NCBI GenBank assembly: GCA_943704525.1 | Contig: CALSCQ010000917.1 | Coordinates: 1 to 36,596, forward strand | DNA: 36,596 bases | Source of the DNA: Pigoraptor vietnamica | Taxonomy: Eukaryota; Opisthokonta; Filasterea | Direction: 5' to 3' | Shown here: positions 24,192-33,585 of the stretch, piece after piece | Layout: the number at the start of each line of letters is the position of its first letter | How positions within the stretch are numbered: the first letter of the stretch is position 1 | Program-made: the position numbers and the translations under genes | Notes under the pieces: generated by a model | What the model saw: only the letters and a program-made list of their open reading frames with translations | What the model was told of the DNA's origin: nothing | Database searches by the model: none

Positions 24192-24888
24192 GTCCGCGTC
24201 TATGGGCGAGCGCGCCCGCGGTGTGTGTCGTCCACGCTCCGCACTCAAGCCATTATCACGCGAAAGAAGAAGTAGAGTCCTAGAGACTCCAGAGTTCGAT
24301 TGCGCACGTCCACGGACGTCGTCAAAGGAATGCAAAGCCCACTTCCTTCGCTCTCTCGCTCTGTCCCTCTCTTCTCCTCTCCCTTTCTCTCACTTTCGCA
24401 CAGAATATGTGACGGGCGCTGGCGAAAAAGAGCTTCTACTCAAGTCAGTCGGGACCGCGAAGGCGTTCCCTCCGCAACGGAATTTGAAAAGGGCTTGCAA
24501 TTGCCACAAAATAACTTTCTCATTCAAATAAGTTGTGGTGGAGACTCGGTGATTTGAACTGAGGGGAAAAATTGAGTGAAAATAGAGCTCAAATTCAATT
24601 TGTTTGAAATTCCCGCCAAAAAGTATTTCCATGGTGACGCCGACTGTTACATCTGTTCGCGCGAAAGTGTGTGTGCATTGTGTAAATATGCGTGTGCGTG
24701 TGTGCGCACCCATGCGTCTTTTGTGCGTGTATGTGCTGTGGCGTGCTCTCGTGTGTGTATGAGGTACATGGGTCACAATTTTGATGGACGCACTACAGCT
24801 GAGACAGACTTTAGTGGAAGCGTACGCGCGAGACGCCATAAAACGGGCAGACGCAGCACGCGCATAAACTTCAGAAACGAACCGACCC
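24192..24888 (-). promoter_or_regulatory. Dynein heavy chain promoter / DRC1 3' region
   Basis: This 697-bp tandem spacer runs from the DRC1 stop to the dynein ATG. It includes a CT-rich stretch (about 24350-24395), an AT-rich part (about 24480-24640) and a TG-rich part (about 24665-24765). No conserved coding sequence is visible. An RFX X-box-like site, ATTTCC-AT-GGTGAC, sits at 24625-24638. Confidence 0.55.
24625..24638 (+). promoter_or_regulatory. X-box-like RFX site upstream of dynein heavy chain
   Basis: ATTTCC AT GGTGAC fits the degenerate X-box consensus RYYNYY-N(1-3)-RRNRAC used by RFX factors at ciliary genes, 434 bp before the ATG. That consensus matches by chance roughly once per 700 bp counting both strands, so this is only suggestive. 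Confidence 0.25.
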
Positions 24889-25295
24889 TCACTTTTTCCT
24901 CGACTGCTGCGAGGCCTGTTGAGATGCCCGCTGTGACGCGTGCTGCTCCTGCATCGTGAGGAACTCGTCGCCGATAACGCGCGTCGGGGGCACGCGGAGG
25001 TCCTGGTTCACCCGCGACGACATGTACTGGCTGAGTAGGGCTCGCAGCTCGTCGTTTTGCGTGCGCAGCGACTCTGTCTCGTTGATGAGTTCCCACCGCT
25101 CCGACAACAGGGAGTTGTACTTCTCGAGGCCATCGAGCATCCCAGCCCACACGCGCGAGCCCGTGTCCGATATCACGTGTACGAGTCGGTTCCAATACTC
25201 GTTCTCGTCAACGGCGCCTAAATTACACAAAGCAAAACGAGGGCGCACATGAGTAAGAGAGAGAAAGTCATTTCATACACGCACACGCACACGCG

Positions 25296-25328
<33 letters not shown>

Positions 25329-27719
25329 TATACATATCACTATGCATACTCACCGGCCACTTCCATCGAATCTCCGCGCTGCGTCTTGTTGGTGGGGTGC
25401 ACCCCCGCGCTTGCGCCATGGTCCTGCACAAAGGCACGGAGGGCTCGCACCACGTCGTTCGGATGAATGAGCTGAGGGATGTCGCGGTTGTCGTCGTCGG
25501 TCTTCCCGGTCATGATGTTGTTGGCGCGCGCAATCGCCGCGGCGGCCTCGTCCATCTCGTCGTCGTCAGCCTCGTCCCTCCGCACGATGAAATAACTCGC
25601 GAGCTTGTGAATGTCTTCCTCCGTGTGTATCGAGAGCGCCTGATGAGAAGAGAGGGGTTAGTTGCCACCAGCACCACCAGCACCACCAGCCACCCACAGA
25701 GACAATTCAGCGAAGGTCACAACATCCATGCCACAACAGCGCAGCACATTTACAAACCTTGAAGATAGAATCGAGCTTCATCAGCGATTGCTCCCCCTTG
25801 TCGAGCGGCGCAAGCAGTCGCGTCAGCTTCTCCTCCACGAGGAAGCCCGTCTCGTCGCAGAGCAGTTCCAAGATGCGCTTGATCGTGCCGCCCGACAGCG
25901 CCTCGCCGTTGCCGGTCGTCCCCGCAGTCACGTTCGTCGCACTCTCGTTGTGGTCGCTGTGAACAGACTCCGCATAGCCACTCATGCCATCGCCTCCCTT
26001 CTGCGTCGACCCAGCCGCCGCTGACGTCGGCGCTCCGCCCGCGTGCGCCGCACCTCCTTCGTGCGCTTCCGAGTCCTCTGCATTGTGCGCGGGCGCCGCG
26101 TCTCGCGCGGGTACAAACGACGGGTCGAACACGCGCTCCGAGGGGGGCCGCCACCGAAGACCAAGCTGGTGTTCGACGAGCACCTTGTCGGCCTGGAGAA
26201 CGCGCTGGACGAGCTCGAGGACCTGCTCTTGGTTCATCGCCCAGAGTTCGCGGTACTTGTCCCCGTCCGCGGCCTCAAAGTGGCGGAACTTTTTCTGCAG
26301 CTCCTTGAACTGCTCCGTGATGCGCGCGTAGTCGTCCGTCAGCTGCATGTTCTCCTCGCGGTACGTGCGCTCCTGCTTGGCGTACTTGGCGCGGAGGTTG
26401 TTGAGGACGTCCGTCATGCGCGTGATCTTTCGCTTCTGCTGCGTGATCGTGATCTGGTTCTCGTCGTCGCGCTTCTTGAGGACCTGAAAGTTGTACTCGA
26501 GCTTCTCGCTGTTGAGCTGGTACGTCGCCTTCATCGCCTGTAGCTGCTGCTCGAGCACCTGTGGGGATGCAGACACGACGTGTGTGAGAACGATTGCCAA
26601 TGTCATTGACACCACCTGCGCAGAACTTTCACTCACACGCATTGCACAACGCAAACACACAAGCGCACAACACGACAGCACACGCGACCGTTCACGCACC
26701 TGCACGTCCGTCTCGAGCTTTATCTTGATCATGTTGTACTCCTCGGCGTCGCTGACGCGCAGTTGCTCCAGCGCCGCCTCGTTCTCCTCCACCCGTCGCT
26801 CGCGCGTCTCCATAAACTCCTGCTCCTTGTCGCGCCGCTTCTTCATGAGCTCCTCAATCTCCTTGCGGTTGGCCTCCATCAGCGACACGCGCTCCTCCAA
26901 AAACGACTTTTCGATCTCCGTGAGTTCCTCGCGGTACGCGCGCTGGAGCTCCTTGATCTGCTTGTCCATGCGCTCGAGGAGGAGGTCAATGTCGTCAGCC
27001 TGCCGCTTGAGGTCCTTCACGTACTCGTCGTCCTTCGACTTGAGCTCGTGTTGGAACTCCTGGATGAGCTTGTTCTTGCCCTCGATAATGCCGTCGCAGA
27101 GGTCCTTTTGGTCCATCATCATCTGCGAAGAGGTGCACAGGGGACGCGTTGGTAACAGAGAACGACGGTGTCGATTATAGTGTCCCTGCTTCCCGTCTTC
27201 GCTCTCTCTCCTCTCGCTCGCGTAGCCCATGCATGTCCGTCGTACTCATTCAGCACGCGACACCCCCAGACGCAACGCGAGTTGGGGACCCACCTGGTGC
27301 AGCTCCTGCGGGATCTCCTTGGCCATCGGCGTCGCCCATTGCTTCGTCATTTCGCTGCACTTCTCCGCGCTCACGCGAATCTCCTCGTCCAACCGCGACC
27401 GCCGCTGTTCGAGCTTCTTCTCCTCCTCGTTCCGCCGCGCGCTCTCCCGCCAATCCCCGGCCACGCGCACGTTCGTAATGAGATCGGTGCCATAGCTGCG
27501 GAGCTTATCGACGCGCTGCTTCGACTGGGCAATCTGCGTTTTTGACTTGCCGGGGTCCTTCAAATCTTCCGTCTTCTTTCGCCGCGTGGACGTGTCCTCG
27601 TCATTGGATCGACTCGCCTGCTGCGAACGCAACCGCGCTTCGATGCGCGTCCGCCGCGCCGCAATGCGCTCCTCGCGGCTTTGCGAGTCGATGGACGACT
27701 CGGCTGCCACTTCCGACAT
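24889..27719 (-). CDS. DRC1: DRC1 (CCDC164), nexin-dynein regulatory complex subunit 1
   Basis: Coiled-coil core subunit of the nexin-dynein regulatory complex, which links outer doublets and regulates dynein in motile cilia. Five exons: 27719-27294, 27122-26700, 26558-25758, 25639-25354, 25217-24889. They encode 754 residues; human DRC1 has 740. Motifs shared with animal DRC1 include ERIAARRTRIEARL near the N terminus, GTDLITNVRVA, IPQELHQ, KNKLIQEFQHELKSKDD, EEYNMIKIKLETDVQ joined across an intron to VLEQQLQAMKATYQLN, LQVLKKRDDE, and near the C terminus LRTQNDELRALLSQYMSS followed by LRVPPTRVI. Most of residues 60-460 is predicted helical, heptad-rich coiled coil. Intron 2 (26559-26699, 141 nt) is in frame and stop-free but unconserved. 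The tail after VPPTRVI is a short Gln/Ala/Ser-rich extension. It lies directly upstream of the dynein heavy chain on the same strand. Confidence 0.96.
25296..25324 (+). repeat. (CA)n in DRC1 intron 4
   Basis: A perfect CA run of 29 nt lies inside the intron 25218-25353, flanked by imperfect ACGC and CATA repeats. On the gene's sense strand this is a TG run. Confidence 0.85.
25665..25692 (+). repeat. Short CACCACCAG tandem repeat in DRC1 intron 3
   Basis: A 9-bp CACCACCAG-type unit repeats about three times inside the 118-nt intron 25640-25757. It is noncoding. Confidence 0.7.
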
Positions 27720-28242
27720 TCTCTGTACGTCCCGCGCTCGTGCGCACCGACAACTCTAGGCAAGCGGCGCAGTGCGCGCCGAAGTCTTCGTCGAATCAGC
27801 GCCTTCGAAGCGCCTACAGAGCGCAAGACGCTCGCCCACACAACACAGTCACCCGTGCTACACGAGAGGTTGAGAAATGAACGGTGTGATGTGGGGCAAC
27901 GCTTGAAAAGCCGGCACTCAAGCTAAGCGTAGTGGTGGTCACTCTTCCGCGTTGCCAAGGGCGACCGTGCGGAAATTTATTACCTTATTTATATATTTTA
28001 TGAATCTGTAACCATAAATGCTATTAATGGAAGATAATAAGTCATAAATGGAACTTTTGTCCCGTTACACAGTCTGTTACTCTACTACATCCGGGTTGAA
28101 CCAGCCAATGAACAGCTGACAACGGGAGTCGACACACCCAAACTCTTCAAAGAGTTCAACGGGAGCAAAAACATTTTGTGTGCCTGTGTGTGGAATCTGT
28201 TCTGCGGTGTGGTGTGCGTTTGGAGAGGAGAACGAAAAAAAC
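27720..28242. promoter_or_regulatory. Divergent promoter region DRC1 / phosphomannomutase
   Basis: These 523 bp lie between two head-to-head start codons. A sharply AT-rich block at about 27970-28060, with TTATTTATATATTTTATG, stands out from GC-rich flanks and may be a nucleosome-depleted core promoter. A good X-box-like site lies at 27951-27965 on the DRC1 side. Confidence 0.6.
27951..27965 (+). promoter_or_regulatory. X-box-like RFX site upstream of DRC1
   Basis: GTTGCC AAG GGCGAC: the left half is the ideal X-box half-site, the spacer is 3, and the right half fits RRNRAC. It lies 232 bp from the DRC1 start. RFX-family control of ciliary genes is well known in animals; use in this organism is inference. 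Confidence 0.4.
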
Positions 28243-29773
28243 ATGGCCCGGAGAAAGATTCTCGTGCTCTTTGACGTGGATGGGACGCTGACAGCCCCGC
28301 GCAAGGTATCAATTTTTTTCACCTGCATTTCGCAAAGTAGCCGCTCTCGCATTTACACACGTTAGCATGCAATGTTCCTGTTGATTGTACACGCGCGCGC
28401 GTACATTTGCTCATGTGCACGGAATCGCACAGGTGATTACGCCCGAGATGCACGCCTTCCTGCGCAAGTTGCGCGAGAAGGTATACGTTGGTCTCGTGGG
28501 CGGATCGGACCACGCTAAGATTCAGGAGCAGATGGGACACGCTGACGGTACGTTTTGATGGGATTTTTTTTCACTGGGTGCATTCTCTCTGAGAACTTCA
28601 TTTCGACTGATGTGGTGCGCCTGTGAAAACCAGTGAACGGCGAATTCGACTATGTGTTCTCCGAGAACGGACTCGTGGCGTACAAGGAGGGAAACTTGAT
28701 CGGGCGTGCGGTGGGTGCTATGCGTGCATGGGTCTGTGATTATGATATGATCCACGGAGAGGGGTGGCTGTGGGGTCGACTGTTGGGTCGATATTGGCGA
28801 TGTTCACTTTTGAAGTGCGCGATGGCTCCATTTCCCGTGCTGAGCTTCCGTGTCGTTGTTTGCATTTTCTTTCACTCAGAGCATCAAAGACCATCTCGGC
28901 GAGGAGACGCTCTGTCGCTTCATCAACTTTGTGCTCGTGTACATGGGCACGCGCGTCAACATCCCTAAGAAGCGGTGAGTGGCGTCACAGCTATACCGTC
29001 TTGCACTGTTCCCTACGCTCGTAATTTGAACGAGCCATCCATGGATGATCAAAACTTTACGTAGTACGGTTACTGCCCTACGCGACGCCTCTTCCGTCGC
29101 CCGTGTGTGTGAGATCTATCGATGCAATTAGCGATCTCCGTGTCCGACTCTTCTCATACAGGGGGACGTTTGTCGAGTTTCGCAACGGCATGCTGAACAT
29201 CTGTCCGATCGGGCGCAACTGCAACCAGGCCGAGCGCGACGAGTTTGAGCAGTACGACAAGGTGCACCACATTCGCAGCACTATGGTCGACGTCCTCCGC
29301 AAGGAGTTTGCCGACACGGACCTCCAGTACTCGATCGGGGGGCAGATCAGCTTCGACGTGTTTCCGAAAGGGTGGGACAAGACGTACTGCCTCCGCCACG
29401 TCGAGAAGGAGGGCTTCGAGGAGATCCACTTCTTTGGCGACAAGACGATGAAGGTGCGGGCGCGTGTACGTGCGTTTGTGCGTGCGTGCGTGTGTGTGTG
29501 TGTGTGTGTTTGTTTGTGTGTGTGTGTGTGGGTGTGTGTGTGTGTGTGTGTGCGTGCGTGTGTGGGATGTCGGATCGGCGACGTGTGCCCATCAGCATCA
29601 CTAGAGAGAGTGTCTCTAATTTGTGAACGAATTGTCTGAGGCACACTTTGCGTCGCTCACAGGGCGGCAATGACTATGAGATCTACGAGGACCCTCGCAC
29701 GATCGGCCACACGGTGACCAGCCCCGACGACACGCGCGCGCAGTGCACGAAGCTGTTCATGGAAGGTCACTGA
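28243..29773 (+). CDS. PMM: Phosphomannomutase (eukaryotic PMM, HAD superfamily)
   Basis: Converts mannose-6-phosphate to mannose-1-phosphate for GDP-mannose, N-glycans and GPI anchors; cytosolic. Six exons: 28243-28305, 28433-28547, 28634-28710, 28880-28974, 29162-29453, 29663-29773. They encode 250 residues; human PMM2 has 246. The HAD motif [11 protein letters not shown] gives nucleophile Asp11 and acid/base Asp13. Other family blocks are [27 protein letters not shown], the cap-domain [33 protein letters not shown] and [25 protein letters not shown]. The last is made only by joining exons 5 and 6 and supplies metal-binding residues. It starts at the first ATG, immediately before the conserved strand. 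No key residue is missing. It is the only clearly metabolic housekeeping enzyme here besides the lipase. Confidence 0.97.
29457..29563 (+). repeat. (GT)n/(GTGC)n microsatellite in PMM intron 5
   Basis: The TG-rich simple repeat fills half of the intron 29454-29662, beginning right after the 5' splice site. Confidence 0.9.
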
Positions 29774-29889
29774 GGGGAGGAGAACATACCGGCTGGGCCG
29801 TTCGTCTCTGCGTGTTTTGTCAAAATCTCGTGCGTCTCGTATTGAAATAGTAAGGCGAAAAAATGAGTCGATTATTTACAAACAAAATC
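29774..29889. other. Very short convergent 3' spacer PMM / TBCC
   Basis: Only 116 bp separate the two facing stop codons, so the 3' UTRs of the two genes must be very short or overlap antisense. No AATAAA is seen on either strand; TBCC has a TTTGTAAATAA segment just after its stop. Confidence 0.75.
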
Positions 29890-31354
29890 CTATTCGAAAG
29901 CTCCGGCGAATGTTCGGCGCTCCTCTTTCGGCACGAGGCTCCAATTGGGTGACGGCTGGTCCGGCTTGAGCCACTTGAAGTCGTCAATGTCATCCCAGCT
30001 GTTCTTGTTGCGATCGAGGCGCGAGGCCTGTAGGAAGAACGGCACAGCGTTAGTCAACGGGCGAGACGAGTACGGCGACGACATTGCGCGCGCCAACTTT
30101 GCCCACGTGCCTCGAATTGTGCGTCGTATTCGGGGTATGTCCACGCGTAGGGTGCAAAGCGAACGGCATGGCAGTCCTCGATGATGGCACGCGTCGCCAC
30201 GTGAATGTAAAAGTCGCAGCGTTGAGTCGTGTGAATTCGAAGCTGAGGGCCGATGAGTGAGACGCGTGTGTGTGCATGACGTGTGAACAGCAGAGTGAGA
30301 AGGCCGACCAGGTGTGTATGCGCAGCTATAGGAGAAGTCAGTTGCACGAGGGTATAAACAAGAACACAGCCCTCTTTCACGCACACAGCCGCCATGTCCA
30401 ACGCAGACGTACCTGGTGGCACGCGACAACAAACGTCGTGTTGGTGCATCCGTCAATGAACACAGACCCCGACACGGGCCCGATGAGCACCACACAGTCC
30501 GTTAACTTGTCAATGTGGACAGCGCTCGCGACGTCCATCAGCGCCACATGGCACCCCGTTAGCCGAGACAGCGCAAAATCCGAGCCGCCAAGCTCCCCCG
30601 GTCGCTTCGTAAGCGTTTCACCCGTCCGCCCACTAAACCCAGGGAGTTCGATCGCCACACGTGCACGCGTTTCAGGTTGCGGCACCGCGGGCGACTCGGT
30701 GCGTGGCGTGGCCGCCGCTGCGTCAGACGACGCCTTTCGCGACTTGAACGCAAACTTCTTTTTGGGGACAAGCTCTTCCCGTCGTGCGGCGAGGGCATTT
30801 TGCAGTGCAGTAATGTGCTGCAAGGCAGGCATGTGAGTCAAAGGGTGATGGCATGTACGCCGTTGTTGGCAGCGCGACACACGTGGGCAAGTATAGGTGC
30901 AAACGAACCTCTTGGGAGCTGCGTATGTCGAATGTCGGAAGAAACAGCGTCGACTCCGCAAGGAACTTCTGCAGGTCCTGTAGTTTGACGGCAAGCGCGT
31001 CGAGTTCATCCGCCACGTTCGGACTTCCCGCTACCAGCGACCCCAGCCCCTCCGCGATTTCTGCGCAACGTCATCGCACGTCACATTCAACCGCATCAAA
31101 GATGCATTTCACGCACGGGGAGATAACACAGTGGCGCACACGCGCCCATACGCACGTGCACATGCGTACACGGGCTTGCTGAGTGCGTACAGACCTTCTC
31201 TGGCTTTCGTGAAGCTACTCCTGAAGAAGTCTGCGGATTCGCTGGCAGACACATCTCCCTTCTCCTGTTTGCGGCGATCGCGATCAGCCTGGCGCTCCTC
31301 CTCGCGCCGCTGCAGCCGACTCGGCAAGGACGACGCCACAGCAGCGTCCGCCAT
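29890..31354 (-). CDS. TBCC: Tubulin-folding cofactor C (TBCC)
   Basis: Cofactor that triggers GTP hydrolysis on beta-tubulin in the cofactor D/E supercomplex to release alpha/beta dimers. Five exons: 31354-31195, 31060-30909, 30817-30413, 30242-30111, 30027-29890. They encode 328 residues; human TBCC has 346. The N terminus is charged and helical (RLQRREEERQADRDRR, spectrin-like region). Exon 3 has KKKFAFKSRKA and then the beta-helical C-CAP/TBCC domain: DFALSRLTGCHVALMD, LIGPVSGSVFIDGC. Joining exons 3 and 4 gives VVACHQLRIHTTQ, which holds the expected arginine finger (QLRIH), then ATRAIIEDCHAVRFAPYAW. The ending SRLDRNKNSWDDIDDFKWL, SPNWSLVPKEER is typical. The fourth intron appears to be GC-AG: FE|ASRLDRNKNSW aligns gap-free with family members only with donor GCACGT. 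The start ATG at 31354 is the first in frame after noncoding upstream sequence. Confidence 0.95.
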
Positions 31355-31650
31355 TTTTGCAGTAATATTTCCCCCAAGCGCATGGCGCTTGCGCTTGTTC
31401 TTGAACTTCAGTTTGGGTCTGGGTTCGTGGTAGTTACCGCGCATTCCGATATCACGTGAGGTCTTCCACCCCGGATCTGCGGACAGATAATCTATGAAAA
31501 TATATAGAATGGTACCCCGGATGGGTTTGTGGCTATCACACACATGCATTCCTTATGCCTCTTCACATCGTTGGTGGTATTAACGGGAATTGAAGCGAAG
31601 AGTGCGTCCCATTATCCTGTCCCTCGTGTCGTAGAGAAGCAACAGAAAGA
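31355..31650. promoter_or_regulatory. Divergent promoter region TBCC / PFDN2
   Basis: These 296 bp lie between head-to-head starts of two tubulin-folding genes. A palindromic CACGTG E-box sits at 31453-31458, and a TATA-like AAAATATATAGAAT at 31497-31510 lies almost exactly midway. Co-regulation is an inference from arrangement. Confidence 0.6.
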
Positions 31651-32010
31651 ATGTCGGGCGCGGGGCCGTCGCAGGCGCAGGAGGGGCCGTCGGAGGCGCA
31701 GATTGTGGCCTTCTTCAACCAGCTCCGACAGGAGCAGAAGAACATTATGGAGAAGATCAGCGAGCTTGAGCAGGAAAAGACAGAGCACAAGTGCGTGTGG
31801 CACGCTGTCGGGCTGTGTGCGCTGTCTTGTGTTTTTGAATTATTATTTTTTGTTTTTCTGTGTGAACGGTTTCCAGGTGTTGGGGTTCTTTCTGATATGT
31901 TTTGCTACAAGTATGCTGCATTTTTGCGCGTTTGCGCGTTTGGCGGCGCTCTGAACGCGGTGTGTTCCGATCTTTGCTTTTGTGTGATTTTGTACGGCGA
32001 TATTACAGTC

Positions 32011-32088
<78 letters not shown>

Positions 32089-32995
32089 ACGCGCGTGTGT
32101 GCGTGTGCGTGTGGCGCGTGTGCGTGTGTGCGCGCGCGCGTGTGTGTGTGTGTGTGTGTGCACGCGCGTGTGTGCGTGTACGTGTGGTGCGTGTGTGTGT
32201 ATGTGTGTGTTGATGGTTATTTGGAATTGCTACGTTTTGTTCTTGCTTTCACCTTTGAACATTTAATGTCGCTCTTTGGGCGTGAGTGTCCCGAGTGCTT
32301 GTTCTGCATCTTTGCTGCATCTCGGTTGCTGCTGGTCGTCTGTAAAAAAAACACTATGGTATTCCTACTCCTTATAATTGGCGTGCATATCGTTCGGAAT
32401 TTTCGCCTGTGTCTGTCTGTCTTGTCATTAATGTTCTGACGAACTGAATGCATTCGCTTCCTTTTTCTAACGTAATCGTACCGCATCTCTTCCCCTTATC
32501 CCATTACGGACAGCCTTGTGATCGACAATATCAAGGACCTCGACCCGAAGCGAAAGTGCTTCCGGATGATTGGCGGCGTGCTTGTGGAGCGGACAGTGGC
32601 GGAGGTGCTGCCTGCGCTCACAACAAACAGGGACGGGGTGAGTGTGGAGGCTGTTCATGGTGCGATGCTTGCATGACGCATATGCCGGCACTATGAACTG
32701 TGTGTTTTCTCCGTTGTGCAATGTATTCCTATTTCCTCATCGAGTGCCGATGGAAAAAGTTGCGCCATACTCCCTCGTCACCTTCGAATCCCGCCAATTT
32801 TCTAAGCCTCTCGCCTCTCTTGTCCACGTTTAGATCGAGAACATTATCAAGACGCTGAACGAGAAGCTGGTCACTAAGGGCAACGAGATCAACGCCTTCC
32901 GCCAACGCTTCAACATCCGCGTTCGCGGTGAGGGTGGCCCGCAGGAGAAGGAGGCTGGGCCCAGCACCGTGCAGAACCAGGGCGTGCTTGCGTGA
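31651..32995 (+). CDS. PFDN2: Prefoldin subunit 2
   Basis: Beta-type subunit of hexameric prefoldin, which delivers nascent actin and tubulin to the CCT chaperonin in the cytosol. Three exons: 31651-31790, 32514-32637, 32834-32995. They encode 141 residues. The N-terminal helix ([19 protein letters not shown]) runs into [19 protein letters not shown], with the Asn codon split by intron 1. The beta-hairpin core [19 protein letters not shown] is nearly invariant in the family. The C-terminal helix follows ([19 protein letters not shown]) and a short disordered tail ending GVLA. Intron 1 is long for this window (723 nt), due to a GT microsatellite. Intron 2 ends in TAG rather than CAG. Divergent from TBCC, so two consecutive steps of tubulin folding may share one promoter region. 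Confidence 0.97.
32013..32215 (+). repeat. Long (GT)n microsatellite in PFDN2 intron 1
   Basis: A perfect GT run spans 32013-32087 (75 nt), followed by imperfect GTGC/GTGTGC repeats to about 32215. It is the longest dinucleotide repeat in the window and lies wholly within the intron 31791-32513. Confidence 0.95.
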
Positions 32996-33585
32996 AACGA
33001 TGAATGCGTACAAATGGATCCTCTCCCGTGTTCTTAGAGCTGCGTGTGCTTGCGAATGTTGGCGTAGCGGGCGTTGCGTCTTGATTTTCGTTCTCCGTGC
33101 AGTAGATCTGCCGGGAAACAAAAAACATTTACAATGGCCGTTGCGTCTCTATGCGGAGTTGTTGCGGTTGCACGCTTGGACTTAGCTTTAGACGGACATT
33201 CTGGCCACTCGAAGGCAATAGCCGCTTTGCCGGGCGAGAGTTTGGCGTGTTGAGGACTGATTGACGGGTGGTGGGTGTTAGCGTCATGTGACCGATGAAT
33301 ACGACGCCAAATGTCACTTACACAACAGATTCAATTATTATGCCATTAGTGGTGCATCACACCCAATATATCTCTACAATGAATTTGGATATTTAGTTGA
33401 TTTTATATTCTTGAGCGTGTGATTTCGGCTAAAAAAAGCCTGACTATGGGCTCCGCTCCGTCGTCAGTGCCGTTCTTTTGCCGCGTCGCCGATCTCTTCG
33501 TCTCCGCAGGCTTTTGACGACAATTCCCCAACACCGTCTTTGTTTGCCTCCGTTCGATCTGGCGGGAGAGACGGAGGTATCAAAA
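32996..33585. other. Spacer PFDN2 to lipase, with AT-rich putative lipase promoter
   Basis: These 590 bp contain no conserved reading frame. An AT-rich block at about 33320-33415 (CCAATATATC, TTTTATATTC) lies 170-265 bp before the lipase ATG and contrasts with GC-rich flanks, so it is the likeliest core promoter region. Confidence 0.5.

Noticed and set aside
30101-30110. GT donor (GTGGGC) in TBCC after GAGGCAC
   Set aside because: It leaves phase 1, whereas the acceptor exon needs phase 0; splicing there would frameshift the conserved C-terminal block.
31651-32439. A 262-codon reading of the PFDN2 start through intron 1
   Set aside because: After codon 46 it turns into Cys-Val repeats from the GT microsatellite. 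The conserved prefoldin sequence resumes only at 32514 after splicing.
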